This document shows positions 1-8,902 of a stretch of 64,000 nucleotides of DNA, piece by piece (positions within the stretch are counted from its first letter, which is position 1; each line of letters begins with the position of its first letter). Where the stretch lies: contig CALOBC010000040.1 of NCBI GenBank assembly GCA_942491145.1, positions 124,001 through 188,000 of the forward strand, written 5' to 3'. This stretch comes from CAXQUZ01 sp942491145. Lineage in GTDB: Bacteria; Myxococcota_A; UBA796; UBA2385. The translations under genes were made by a program, and so were the position numbers. Under the pieces are notes generated by a model. It saw nothing but the letters and a program-made list of their open reading frames with translations. It had not been told where the DNA came from and did not search any database.

Positions 1-711
1 GCGCTCGGCGGGCAGGTCTCGCTGTTGCAGGTCGACGGGCGGTTGGTGGCGCCGGGCCTGATAGCCGACCGGCCCGCCACTCTGGGCGATGAGGTCGACA
101 GACAGCAAGATGGACGCGACCGGTCCTTCGATGACGGGCGCGGGGCTGTTGTCGGACCAGGAGCACAGGGGATGCTTGCCCTGAAGCTCCCGCAGCTCGG
201 TGCTGTCGAGTGTTGCGGGCCCCGACGCGAGGCGCAGCTGGGACAAGCAGTCCCCCCGGCGCACCGCCACATGGAAGCTCTGGGGCACAATCTCGAGAAA
301 CAGCCGCCCTCGGTAGCCCGGCGGCACCGTGTCGAAGGCGTAGCCCTGCTCGGTGAGCAGCCGCACGAAGACGTCCAAGCGGCCCGTGCTCGACTTGGGG
401 TTGGCGCGGCCCGAGATGTGGGCGGGAAGTTCCAGCACCTCCTCCACTTCGGCCAGGTAGACCCCGCCGCGATGCAGCACCAGCGGCGTGTCCCGGTGGG
501 TGGTGTACGTGGCCGTGGCCAGCCGCCCGAGCTTGCGTGCGATGCCCTCAGGGCCGGGCAAGAAGCTGCACTGGAGCTGCCAGACCTGACGCCCCAGGCG
601 CAGATCGAGGCTTGAGGGCTGGATCTGCCCCTCGCCGATCGGCCGCAGCGCTTGGATGGCGCCGGTGCGGATCAGCTCGGAGAGGCTCTGATGGACAAGA
701 ATGCCGGACAT
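1..711 (-). CDS. dcd: 2'-deoxycytidine 5'-triphosphate deaminase, long form (3' end outside window)
   Basis: The 237 codons present read inward from an ATG at 711; the C-terminal part lies beyond base 1. The product would deaminate dCTP to dUTP in the cytosol, feeding dTMP synthesis. The N-terminus reads as a DCD_N-type domain: SLDLRLG near residues 37-43, and the block GRANPKSSTGRLDVFVR, which holds the SSxxR nucleotide-binding signature of this family. Long-form enzymes of roughly 360 residues are known in proteobacteria, so about one third is missing. The neighbouring sirtuin is divergent. The family call is firm; whether it makes only dUTP cannot be judged from the fragment. Confidence 0.85.
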   Translation of the reverse strand, partial: MSGILVHQSLSELIRTGAIQALRPIGEGQIQPSSLDLRLGRQVWQLQCSFLPGPEGIARKLGRLATATYTTHRDTPLVLHRGGVYLAEVEEVLELPAHISGRANPKSSTGRLDVFVRLLTEQGYAFDTVPPGYRGRLFLEIVPQSFHVAVRRGDCLSQLRLASGPATLDSTELRELQGKHPLCSWSDNSPAPVIEGPVASILLSVDLIAQSGGPVGYQARRHQPPVDLQQRDLPAER

Positions 712-913
712 GGCGCCCGCTTAGCCCGGGGGTGCGCGATCTGGGTCAGGGGCCGTGCAGTCCGTCTGGGTCAGTGGCTGAGCCGGCTGGGATTGCTCGG
801 TGTGATGCCATAGGGGTCTCTCGTTCTCGCGCTGAGGCGCATGCGCAGGGGTCCAGCGTGCCATTGTTGGTGCACAGGATGCCCGCAGGTTTCCTCGTGC
901 CCTCGACCGGGGA

Positions 914-1639
914 GTGTCCGTGCCCGAGATCGTTGTTCTGTCTGGCGCCGGCCTGTCCGCTGCATCGGGTGTGCCCACCTTCCGGGGGCCCGGCGGCTGG
1001 TGGCGGGGGCGTGATGCCACGGAACTGGCCACCCCCGAAGCATTCTCGGATGATCCCGACCTCGTGTTGGAGTTCTACGGCGCCCGGCGGTCGGCCCTCG
1101 CGGGCATCGAACCGAACGACGGCCACCGTGCGCTGGCCCGGCTCCAGGCGACGCTGGGCGCCGACCGGGTCTGGTTGGTCACCCAGAACGTCGATGGCTT
1201 GCTCCAAGCCGCCGGGCGTGAGCTGGGGCTCAGCCTGACGGTGGTCGAGATGCACGGCACGCTGTGGTCGGTGCGGTGTGCCCAAGATGCCAACCACCCC
1301 CGGGTTTCCGCAACGCTGGTGGCCCCCGAAGCGCGGGGCTCGTGCACGGTGTGTGGGGGACTGTTGCGGCCCGACATCGTCTGGTTTGGCGAGCAGCCCT
1401 TTGCGATGGACGAGATCCGCGACGCGCTGTTGGACTGCGACACCTTCGTGTCCGTGGGCACAAGCGGGCTGGTCTACCCGGCCGCCAGCTTCGTTCGCGT
1501 CGCCGCATATGGGGGCGCCCGTTGCATTGAGGTCAACCCGACGCCCACGGGCGGTGGCTTTCACGAGGTGTTGGCCGAAGGCGCCGAGCTGGCACTTCCC
1601 TGCTGGGTGGACGGGGTGCTTGCCAGGGCCCATGGATGA
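914..1639 (+). CDS. cobB: Sir2-family NAD-dependent protein deacylase (CobB-like)
   Basis: The 241-residue product matches a class III bacterial sirtuin that removes acyl groups from lysine using NAD. Visible motifs are GAGLSAASG (residues 11-19), TQNVDGL (90-96), the catalytic His in MHG (114), and GTS followed by LVYPAA near the end. Tyr55 and Arg58 form the YxxR pair that in CobB/SIRT5 favours succinyl or malonyl lysine. The zinc site is odd: the second CxxC (144/147) is intact but the first pair is reduced to Cys122 followed by Asp125. The start is GTG; a second GTG lies six bases on. The stop overlaps the next ATG by 8 bp, so the two are probably cotranslated. Confidence 0.9.
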   Translation: MSVPEIVVLSGAGLSAASGVPTFRGPGGWWRGRDATELATPEAFSDDPDLVLEFYGARRSALAGIEPNDGHRALARLQATLGADRVWLVTQNVDGLLQAAGRELGLSLTVVEMHGTLWSVRCAQDANHPRVSATLVAPEARGSCTVCGGLLRPDIVWFGEQPFAMDEIRDALLDCDTFVSVGTSGLVYPAASFVRVAAYGGARCIEVNPTPTGGGFHEVLAEGAELALPCWVDGVLARAHG

Positions 1640-2276
1640 GGCCAAGGGGAAGCCTGCCCCACCGGAGCTGCCCATGACCCCCGATGCCCGCCTCGACTAC
1701 CCCGCCACACGGCGCAACCGTGCGCCCATTCTGAGCGTGCTCCAGCGGGTGCTGCCGAGCGAAGGTGGCCTGCTGGTCGAGGTTGCCAGCGGTTCTGGTC
1801 AGCACGGCGCAGCCATGGTGGGGGAGCTTCCCGGCTGGCGCTGGCAGCCGACAGATCTCGATCCCGATGGTCTCGCCAGCATTGAGGCCTGGCGTGTGCA
1901 CACGGCCAACCCGAACCTGTTGCCCGCCTTGAGGCTCGATGTGTGCGGCCAGCCCTGGCCCGTGTCGACGGCCCACGCAGTGTTGTGTTGCAACATGATC
2001 CACATCTCGCCGTGGGCGTGCACGCTGGGCTTGTTTGCCGGTGCCGCCAGCATTCTCGAACGGGGCGGCCACGTCATCACCTATGGACCGTATGCCATCG
2101 ACGGTGCCCACACCTCGCAGAGCAACGTGGCCTTCGATCGCAGCCTGCGGTCTCGGGATCCAGAGTGGGGCGTGCGCAACCTGGAAGATGTGGTGGCCGC
2201 CGCGGTGGGCTTTGAGTTGTTGGAGCGGGTGGCGATGCCCGCCAACAACTTTATGCTTGTGTTTCGCCGAACCTGA
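1632..2276 (+). CDS. DUF938 SAM-dependent methyltransferase-like protein
   Basis: The 214-residue protein has a class I methyltransferase fold. The DUF938 signature RRNRAPIL precedes the SAM-binding strand LVEVASGSGQHG, followed by the acidic PTDLDPDG loop and the CNMIHISPW block that is characteristic of this family. The substrate is unknown. The ATG at 1632 overlaps the sirtuin stop; another in-frame ATG at 1674 (MTPDARLDYPA) would give 200 residues and fits the family N-terminus slightly better. The gene ends three bases from the convergent ABC transporter, with no room for a separate terminator. Confidence 0.85.
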   Translation: MDEAKGKPAPPELPMTPDARLDYPATRRNRAPILSVLQRVLPSEGGLLVEVASGSGQHGAAMVGELPGWRWQPTDLDPDGLASIEAWRVHTANPNLLPALRLDVCGQPWPVSTAHAVLCCNMIHISPWACTLGLFAGAASILERGGHVITYGPYAIDGAHTSQSNVAFDRSLRSRDPEWGVRNLEDVVAAAVGFELLERVAMPANNFMLVFRRT

Positions 2277-2279
2277 TGA

Positions 2280-4832
2280 TCAGTCCTTGCGAGACTGGGC
2301 GCGCACCATCATGGTCGCCGCAAAGATCATAAACACGGTCGTGCCGCCGATGATGGCGAGCAGCTGGTCCAAGTCAAAGCCTTGATCATCGGCCGCGTCG
2401 CTGAACTTGAGGCCCAGCTTGTACAGAGTGCCATTGATCGGTTGGGCCTTCCACTCGCCGTTCTTGTAGGTGGGCACCGCGATGCGCTCGCCGCACTTGA
2501 TCAACGCATCAAAGCAGTACCGTTGGAAGGTGCCCCAAGTCATGGTCTTGGCGGCCCAGCCCATGTCCCGCACCGACACCATGATGGACGAAAAGGTGAT
2601 CTGGGGAATGAGCAACAGCGGCAGCGTGCCAACCGCGGCCTCGGAGCTTCTGAAGAACGCACTGACGGCCAATCCCATGGCCATGCCCAGCCACCCGGTC
2701 ATCACGCAGACACCCGACAGCAACCACACACTGAATCCGTACTCGCCCATGTCGAGGGCTGAGTGCAGAAACGCCGCCAGGAAGAAGCACTGCAGCGCCG
2801 TGACCGCCGACAACACGGTGGTCTTGGACCCCATATACGCAAGCAAGCCGACGCCCACCCGCGACTCCCGGCGCCAGATGACCCGGTCGCTGATGAGCTC
2901 TCGCACCGAGCCGGACATGCCGAACCACAAGCAAGACAAGCTCAACATAAACAGGAACGGTGCCGTCGGGGCGGGAAACACAATAAACATCACCAGCGCG
3001 AGGAACACGGGCTGGATGCCCAACACGGCCACACCCATGCGGTCTCGCAGCCGCACCCGCAGGTACCGAAGCGTCAGTGTCGCAAACTGGCGGAGGGGTG
3101 ACCGACCGGCCCGGCGCAGGTCCTCGTCGCCGGCCGCTTGGCCCACCCCCTCCAGCCCGATCAAGTGCTCTCGGGCGGTGACGTACTTTCTTGCGTTCAG
3201 CGACTCGCGGTACAGCCGGCCCCACTGCTCCGGCGGGTGGTCGTTGAAGCGGTTGAAGATGGCGTCCGGGGTCGACACGCCAAAGTAGCGGGCGGCCTCG
3301 GGCGGGGGGCCGATCCACGCCAAGCGACCACCGGGCGCGAGCACCAACAAGTGATCAACCTGGGCCATGACCTCGGGGGTGAGGTCGTGGGTGACGATGA
3401 AGACAATGCGCCCGCCGTCGGCGATCTGCCGCACGAGGCGCACGATGTCTTGGCTGGCGCGGGGGTCGAGGCCGCTGGTGGGCTCGTCGAGGAACAGCAC
3501 CCGCGTCGACCGGGTGAGCAGCTCTTGGCCCAGGTTCACGCGCTTGCGCTGGCCGCCAGAGATGCCGCGCTGCAGGGCATCGCCGATGCGGCTCTTGCGG
3601 ATGTGGGCGATGTCGAGCTCGTGGAGAACCCGGTCCACCTCGCCCCGCACTTCCAGGTCAGTCACGTCCCGAGGAAAGCGCAGCCGGCCGCTGTAGAAGA
3701 GGCTCTCTTCCACGGTCAGCTCGGCGTGGACGAGGTCATCCTGGGGCACCACACCGACCAAGCTGCGGTCGAGGCGGAGCAAGCGGTGGAAGTCCAGGCC
3801 GTCGAGCAGCACATCGCCGGAGTCGGCGGGCGCGATGCCGGAGATGGCGTTGAGCAGCGTGGTCTTGCCGGAGCCACTCGGGCCGACCAGCGCAATGACC
3901 TCGCCCGAGAACACCGTGAAGGAGACATCATCGAGCAAGCTGACGGTCTGGCCATCGCCGCCGCGGATGCGCCGCTTCAGCCGCCGCACGCTCAGCGCGG
4001 AGAATGCCCGCTCGCCGTCAATGATGAGCTGGTCAACACTGTGGGCGTCGCGGACCACCCGAAGCTTGTAGTGGCCGATGCGCAGGATGGCGTCGAGGGG
4101 CAGGGGCGCCGAGGTGATCGGGCTGCCCTTCACCAGGGTGGGCCGGCCGCTGCCGAGGTCGATGGCCCGCCACCGGTCTTCGATGCGCACCAGCTGGGCG
4201 TGGCGGGGCGCGACTTGGGGGTCGGACAGCACGATGTCGCACGTGGTGGACCGGCCGATGGTGAAGCTGTCGCCGCCCAGCAGCGGGTGGTTGCGCTCGC
4301 CCGTGGCGTGGGACGGATCGTGTTTCTGGAGCAGGGCCGTGACGAGGATCTCGTCCACACCAAGGTCTTGGGCCGCACGCTTCAGCTGTCGCACGTCGGC
4401 CAAGTCGATGTGGCCATCGGCGCCCGCGACGGCGAACAGCGCATCGAGCAACAACAGGCTCTCGGCGGCGTCGTACCGGTCGGCGAACCCGGCGAGGTCC
4501 AGCTCGGTGTTGCTGTCGGCTTGCAGATCCCGCGCGGCCGCACCGCCAAAGCGTGCGGTGAAGGCCCGCAGCTCGGTGGCACCGAGTGAGGCCCGGTGCT
4601 CGGGGCGCAGGGCGAGATCGAGCAACCGCTGAACCGCCGCCTTGCTGATGCCCGTGCGTGCGCCGATGGCCCGCACCAGCACTTCCCGCTCTCGGGGCAA
4701 AGGCTCAGTGAGCGACAGTGAGCGGACCGCCAGGCGCGCGAAGTCAACCGCGAAGTCGAGCGCGTTTTCATCGACCTCGTGGCCTTCTTGGGCGGCGATG
4801 GCGCGAAAGCGCTCTTCAAGCCTGCGCGCCAC
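2280..4832 (-). CDS. ABCG-type ABC transporter with TerB-like and FHA domains
   Basis: This is an 850-residue fusion. A helical N-terminus leads into a TerB-like segment (about 125-170, with LFAVAGADGHID). An FHA domain follows (about 190-255, with IGRSTTCDIVLSD and PRHAQL). The ABC ATPase spans about 275-500: Walker A GPSGSGKTT, signature ISGGQRKRVN, and Walker B VLFLDEPTSGLD. The C-terminal third is an ABC2/ABCG membrane domain with about six hydrophobic segments. ABCG half-transporters dimerise and move lipids or hydrophobic compounds; the cargo is unknown. FHA implies gating by phosphothreonine. The frame stays open to 5048, but GGAGG placed 7 bases before the GTG at 4832 and the non-protein-like upstream sequence favour this start. 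Confidence 0.88.
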   Translation of the reverse strand: MARRLEERFRAIAAQEGHEVDENALDFAVDFARLAVRSLSLTEPLPREREVLVRAIGARTGISKAAVQRLLDLALRPEHRASLGATELRAFTARFGGAAARDLQADSNTELDLAGFADRYDAAESLLLLDALFAVAGADGHIDLADVRQLKRAAQDLGVDEILVTALLQKHDPSHATGERNHPLLGGDSFTIGRSTTCDIVLSDPQVAPRHAQLVRIEDRWRAIDLGSGRPTLVKGSPITSAPLPLDAILRIGHYKLRVVRDAHSVDQLIIDGERAFSALSVRRLKRRIRGGDGQTVSLLDDVSFTVFSGEVIALVGPSGSGKTTLLNAISGIAPADSGDVLLDGLDFHRLLRLDRSLVGVVPQDDLVHAELTVEESLFYSGRLRFPRDVTDLEVRGEVDRVLHELDIAHIRKSRIGDALQRGISGGQRKRVNLGQELLTRSTRVLFLDEPTSGLDPRASQDIVRLVRQIADGGRIVFIVTHDLTPEVMAQVDHLLVLAPGGRLAWIGPPPEAARYFGVSTPDAIFNRFNDHPPEQWGRLYRESLNARKYVTAREHLIGLEGVGQAAGDEDLRRAGRSPLRQFATLTLRYLRVRLRDRMGVAVLGIQPVFLALVMFIVFPAPTAPFLFMLSLSCLWFGMSGSVRELISDRVIWRRESRVGVGLLAYMGSKTTVLSAVTALQCFFLAAFLHSALDMGEYGFSVWLLSGVCVMTGWLGMAMGLAVSAFFRSSEAAVGTLPLLLIPQITFSSIMVSVRDMGWAAKTMTWGTFQRYCFDALIKCGERIAVPTYKNGEWKAQPINGTLYKLGLKFSDAADDQGFDLDQLLAIIGGTTVFMIFAATMMVRAQSRKD

Positions 4833-5164
4833 CACGGTGCCTCCGGAGCCCCGGGTCGTGGGGCGCTCTTCCGACCCTTCGAGTATCGCTTCTGGCGAAC
4901 GGGTGCGAGGTGGGGACGGGCGATCTGAGCCGCCGGCTGGCGACAGGTGGTTGCATGACCGCAGCCGCGCTCGGTCTCGCAGGTGGTCTGGGGGCACAAC
5001 CCAGCGGGGGCGCTTGGGTTGTTGGCCACTGGGCCTGAAACGAACCATGCCCCGAAGCCGCGCCGATGGATTGTCGGCTTGGCTTGCGGGGCAGGTGTGC
5101 GGGCGTGGCCGGGCTCAGCGCATCAGAACTTCTGACGTGCTGAACCAGCCCCCGGTGGCGAGAC
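4833..5164. other. intergenic region upstream of the ABCG transporter
   Basis: These 332 bases separate the transporter start from the stop of the next minus-strand gene. They contain the GGAGG ribosome-binding site of the transporter (about 4840-4844) and should hold its promoter. No convincing -35/-10 pair, hairpin or small gene was seen. The minus-frame reading through most of this stretch is rich in Arg and Pro and looks like translated non-coding DNA. Confidence 0.5.
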
Positions 5165-5605
5165 CTATTTGTAGGTCACGGCGAAGCTGACTTCGGCCTT
5201 TTTGTCGGTGCCGGCCATCTTCGCCCCATACAGGGCCACGTAGTAGGTGTCGGTGCGGGTCGGCTTGAAGGTCACGAGAGGCTCGCGGTCATCCGACTTG
5301 TCGCGGCTGAGTTCTTTGCCTTCGGAGTCGTGGAGCACAAGATCGAGATCGACCGCCTGACCATCACCACAAGCGAGCAGCTTGTACTCGTTGCCCGCAT
5401 AGAGGGTCACCAGGAAGACCCGGTGTTCCGCTTGGGCGAGCGTGGCGTTGGTGGTGGTCCGGACGTACCAACCTTCGTTGTAGTCGTCCCAGACCTTGGT
5501 CTTCAGGCACGTCTCGGCCTCGCCTTCCTTGGCGTCAGCGGGGGTCGACAGAACGCCCAAGAGGGCGGCGCCAACGATGCCCGCGGCGATGAGCTGGGTG
5601 CGCAT
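5165..5605 (-). CDS. secreted protein resembling a PPC-type beta domain
   Basis: The 146-residue product has a clean signal peptide (LIAAGIVGAALLGVL, cleavage likely after ADA near residue 25). The mature domain is about 120 residues with two Cys that could form a disulfide. The pattern of short strands, DLDLVLHDSEGKEL then VTFKPTRTDTYYVALYG, resembles bacterial pre-peptidase C-terminal (PPC) domains, which usually sit in larger secreted enzymes. Here it stands alone. It follows the lipoprotein gene at 5620-6471 after 14 bases on the same strand, so the two probably form one transcript. Function unknown; the PPC comparison is by eye. Confidence 0.75.
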   Translation of the reverse strand: MRTQLIAAGIVGAALLGVLSTPADAKEGEAETCLKTKVWDDYNEGWYVRTTTNATLAQAEHRVFLVTLYAGNEYKLLACGDGQAVDLDLVLHDSEGKELSRDKSDDREPLVTFKPTRTDTYYVALYGAKMAGTDKKAEVSFAVTYK

Positions 5606-5619
5606 GGGTCCCTCCGCTG

Positions 5620-6471
5620 TCAGAGCAGGGTGAGCACGGCGCCCGTGCTGCTGTGGATGGTCTCGACATCTTCTTTGGTCAGCGTGGGCTTGCTGGAGAC
5701 CATCTTCAGTGTGTTGAGGGTCTCCTTGAGCTTCTTCACGACCTCGTCAGGTGCCTTGTCGCCGCCTTCGCGCTCGACATACTTAATGAAGTAGTCGACC
5801 ACAGCGGGCTGGCGGAGCAGGTTGTCGGCGGCATCGAACTTGCCGGTGTCTTTGACGGCACCGCTCACGAGGTGTGCGCCCTCAAGCCAAGAGCCGGCCT
5901 GGATCAGCGGGACAACCCACTCTCCAGCCTCGTACTCCAGCTCGGGCACCATCACGCCGCTCAGCTCATCGAATTCGCGGACGAGATCATCACGGTTCAC
6001 CGCATCGTTTTGGATGCGGGTCTTCATGTCCATGATCTCGGCCTGGACGTCTTTTCCGGCACCCAGACGATCCAGCCCTTCGGCGAGACGGTCGAGGCGG
6101 GCGGTGATGACTTCCTTGGGCGATTCTTTGACCGTGAGAACAAGGTCAGCCAGCACCACGCCAGTGCGCACTGCGAGTTGATCCTTGTTGTCGCCGGTCA
6201 TCTTGATGTCGCGGGACTGCACCATGTCGGCGAGCTTGGCGCCGACGCCAGCATTGGAGAGCGTGCGCTCCATCTCTGCCGGTGAGGGGACGAGCGCGAC
6301 TTGCTGCGCGTCCTTCTTGAGGGTTGCGGGGTCGAGAGAGAGGTCAGGTGCCTTCTCCTGCACCGCAGGCTGCGTTGGCTTCTCAGCCGGGGCCTTGTCG
6401 GCCTCACCGGTGGAAGACGGCTCGCAGGCGCCGAGAAGCAGGGCGGCGAGCGCCAAGGCGCGAAGCTGCAT
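5620..6471 (-). CDS. predicted lipoprotein, unknown function
   Basis: The start at 6471 gives 283 residues beginning with a short basic, hydrophobic leader and a lipobox LLLGAC (Cys16). GGAG lies about 8 bases before the ATG. A Thr/Glu/Pro/Ala linker follows, then a mostly helical domain with alternating charged heptads and no membrane segment. No family was recognised. The frame is open further upstream to 6576, but that extension has no leader and would bury the lipobox. A TACAAT hexamer on the minus strand at 6499-6504 is a candidate -10 element about 28 bases before the ATG. Probably cotranscribed with the secreted protein downstream. Confidence 0.8.
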   Translation of the reverse strand: MQLRALALAALLLGACEPSSTGEADKAPAEKPTQPAVQEKAPDLSLDPATLKKDAQQVALVPSPAEMERTLSNAGVGAKLADMVQSRDIKMTGDNKDQLAVRTGVVLADLVLTVKESPKEVITARLDRLAEGLDRLGAGKDVQAEIMDMKTRIQNDAVNRDDLVREFDELSGVMVPELEYEAGEWVVPLIQAGSWLEGAHLVSGAVKDTGKFDAADNLLRQPAVVDYFIKYVEREGGDKAPDEVVKKLKETLNTLKMVSSKPTLTKEDVETIHSSTGAVLTLL

Positions 6472-6591
6472 GGGGTCACTCCACGTCGGGAGGGTTACAT
6501 TGTAGGGGCTCGAGCAAGCTCGGGCAGAGGCTACGCAGTTCGGACGAACCGAGCAAGCAGGCATGGGGCCCGCCAAGCGTCCGGGACTCGC

Positions 6592-8130
6592 TCAGGACCG
6601 GGGCCGGAGCCCCGAGACCACGATGCCCGGATGACCGCTATCGGCCAGCACGATGCCGGGCTGGAGCCCAGCATCAGCGAGAAGGCCAGATACTGCTCGG
6701 GCGGACCGGCGGATGGTTGGCCATCCCAGCGCATGGTCCACAAACTGTTCGTCGATTGAGGGCCCGAGCGCGGTCACCAGCACGGTGCCGCCGGGGCGCA
6801 GGTGATCCCGCACCCATCCGAACAACGCAGTGGCGAGGCGATCGGGAAGGCTCGCGAGCAGCGCGTTCACCACCACCACATCCTGCACGTCATGCCAGAC
6901 CGGGGACCGGCCAAGAACCAGTGCTGCGAGGTCTTCCTGGACCAGCTTGAGCCGCACGTTGGCGGGCCGCGATGGCAGCCCCGCGTCCAGGAACGCCAGG
7001 GCATCCCGGTTGCCATCGATGGCCCGCACCACGGCACCCTGGCGGGCGAGATGCAGGATGATCCGCGCCAGCAGAAAACCGGTGTGGGCGTTGAGCAGCA
7101 TCAAGTCGAGCGGCCGATCGGGGGGGAGCAGCTTGAGCAGCGCGTCGGCGGTGGCGTCGAGCCGGGCCCGCATGCCCACGGCGGTCGGCAAGCTGAGCAG
7201 CGCCCCGTCGAGGATCCGCCCCAGATCGCCTTCACCGGAGGGGTGGTTGCGCAGGACATGGGCCATCGGCCGGGGGTCGCCGGACTGGGTGGCGATGGGA
7301 TCGGAGAGCTGGCTGACCAGCGTGGTGCGGCTGAGGAAGGGGCGCAGCTCTCGGCTGATCACGGCGCCGGTCTGGAGCATGGCGGCATCGCTGTCGGCAT
7401 CGTCCGAGGCGCACCGGGCGAGGTCGTCGACCAAGCCGCGCAGGGCGACGTCGATCTGTTCCGCGGCCCGCGCGTCGTGGGGACTGCGGCGAAGGCGGGC
7501 TTCAGCGTCGAGCCAGGCGGCTTGAACGCCTTCGCACATGTCCCGGGCCCGGGCGTCGGACGCGCTCTCGAGGTTCTGCTGGCCGCGCTGTTGCAGTCCC
7601 CCGATGGCCGCGGTGGCCGACAGGTTGCGCATGCGCTCGATCGTGACCCGCGCGACTTCCTTGAAGAAGGCGCAGCCCAGGTCCGGCTCACGGCCAAAGA
7701 GCTCTTGGAGCGCTGGTGTGCGCCACAGCACCACCGTGCTCTCGTCGGCGGCCCGCACGTCAGCGGTGCGGGGCGCATCATCGACGAAGCCCATCTCGCC
7801 GACAACCGTGCCGGGGCCCGCGACGTCGATCACCACTTCGGGGCGGGACCGGCTGTCGACCACCTCAAACGTGCCCGACTGGATGAGAAACATGTCGCCA
7901 CCGCGCTCACCGCGGCGGATCAGCAACCTGCCCCGGGGGACAATGACCGTCTGGCCGGCGTCCATGATGCGGACACGCATCTCCTCGGGGAATCGGTCGA
8001 GGAAGTTCAACGGGGTCGGCTCACCGATGGGGGTGGACTGGGCCTCGGCCAGACTGGGCCCGGGCGGGGTCCGGCAGGATACGGCACGCGCCCCGGGTGA
8101 GGGGGCCGGACGGGGAATCCGGATCGACAA
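6592..8130 (-). CDS. cyclic-nucleotide-binding domain fused to a SAM-methyltransferase-like domain
   Basis: The 512-residue product has three parts. Residues about 45-165 are a CRP/PKA-type cNMP-binding fold (RLLIRRGERGGDMFLIQSG, VVGEMGFVDDAPRTADVRA). A helical linker follows. The C-terminal 200 residues resemble a class I methyltransferase (LDLMLLNAHTGFLLARII, RAIDGNRDALAFLD, DVVVVNALLASLPDRLA), although the usual GxGxG loop is degraded to LLNAHTG. No helix-turn-helix was seen, so it is not a CRP-type regulator. Similar fusions are sometimes named after 3-hydroxypalmitate methyl ester synthesis; no direct support for that substrate exists here. An earlier start than the true one is possible because the first 30 residues are Pro/Arg rich. 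Confidence 0.82.
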   Translation of the reverse strand: MSIRIPRPAPSPGARAVSCRTPPGPSLAEAQSTPIGEPTPLNFLDRFPEEMRVRIMDAGQTVIVPRGRLLIRRGERGGDMFLIQSGTFEVVDSRSRPEVVIDVAGPGTVVGEMGFVDDAPRTADVRAADESTVVLWRTPALQELFGREPDLGCAFFKEVARVTIERMRNLSATAAIGGLQQRGQQNLESASDARARDMCEGVQAAWLDAEARLRRSPHDARAAEQIDVALRGLVDDLARCASDDADSDAAMLQTGAVISRELRPFLSRTTLVSQLSDPIATQSGDPRPMAHVLRNHPSGEGDLGRILDGALLSLPTAVGMRARLDATADALLKLLPPDRPLDLMLLNAHTGFLLARIILHLARQGAVVRAIDGNRDALAFLDAGLPSRPANVRLKLVQEDLAALVLGRSPVWHDVQDVVVVNALLASLPDRLATALFGWVRDHLRPGGTVLVTALGPSIDEQFVDHALGWPTIRRSARAVSGLLADAGLQPGIVLADSGHPGIVVSGLRPRS

Positions 8131-8388
8131 GACCCCCGTGGATGCGGTGTGCTGGGCGGACGTTCTCGGCTCGCCCGTGGTGTGTTAGAAGGCGCACGAA
8201 GCGGGCCCAGACCTCGCCCGAAGCAGCGGGTTGTGCCTGAACCCGGTGGTGTTGCCCGAGCCGCGGGCGTGCTGCCAGTCCTTGGCTTCGGTCGGGCCCC
8301 CCCGGGACCCTGTCCCCGGGCACCCGCACCGTCCCCCAGAACCTTGGGTGCGCGCATGCGCACCGCCCACTCTCAGGAGCGCCAGTCC

Positions 8389-8901
8389 ATGGCCGACAAC
8401 GCCAAAGGCACCCGCCACGTCGCGGCAATCGCCGCAGTGCAGAACCTCATCGTCCGCATGCGCTCAAAGGACGACGCCGCGATCCAGGCCGCCGGGGTCG
8501 AGCTGCGGGAGCTGCTGCTCTCGGCCGACGGCAACCTCGCGCGCGAAGAAGTCGAGAAGGCCCTAAAGGGCGAGCTTCTCGAAGTTCAGTGGGAGCTGGA
8601 AGAAGCGCTGGAGGACACCGCTCCGAAGCTGCCCGAGCCCCCCGCTCCCGAGCCCGAGCCGGAACCCGAGCCCGAGCCTGCGCCCGACCCCAACGCCGCC
8701 CTGCGCCCCGAAGACCTCGTGCCGGTCTATGACGACCCCCGCGGGCTGGTGCTCTACAAGACCAAGGTCGGCGAGCGCTGGGTGGCCACCCAAGTGGATC
8801 CACGTACGGGCCAGCCCCAGACCTTTGAACTGATGCCCCAGGAGATTGCTCAGCTCAAGACGCAGCTCCAAGGCAGTCCCTACTGGCTGGTCGGAGGCTG
8901 A
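8389..8901 (+). CDS. hypothetical protein with Pro/Glu linker
   Basis: The 170-residue product starts at an ATG preceded by AGGAG. The N-terminal 85 residues are helical and charged. Then comes a PEPEPEPEPEP linker (about 86-101) and a small C-terminal beta-rich segment with DPRGLVLYKTK and WVATQVDPRTGQPQ. There is no leader peptide or membrane segment, so it is likely cytosolic. Not recognised. The TGA overlaps the upstream base of the next gene's start region by one base, so it is probably translated with the TPR lipoprotein that follows. A more upstream ATG at 8356 is possible. Confidence 0.75.
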   Translation: MADNAKGTRHVAAIAAVQNLIVRMRSKDDAAIQAAGVELRELLLSADGNLAREEVEKALKGELLEVQWELEEALEDTAPKLPEPPAPEPEPEPEPEPAPDPNAALRPEDLVPVYDDPRGLVLYKTKVGERWVATQVDPRTGQPQTFELMPQEIAQLKTQLQGSPYWLVGG

Positions 8902-8902
8902 C

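Noticed and set aside
4833..5048. A 72-residue N-terminal extension of the ABCG transporter
   Set aside because: Its translation is Pro/Arg rich and unlike protein, and a GGAGG site stands 7 bases before the internal GTG at 4832.
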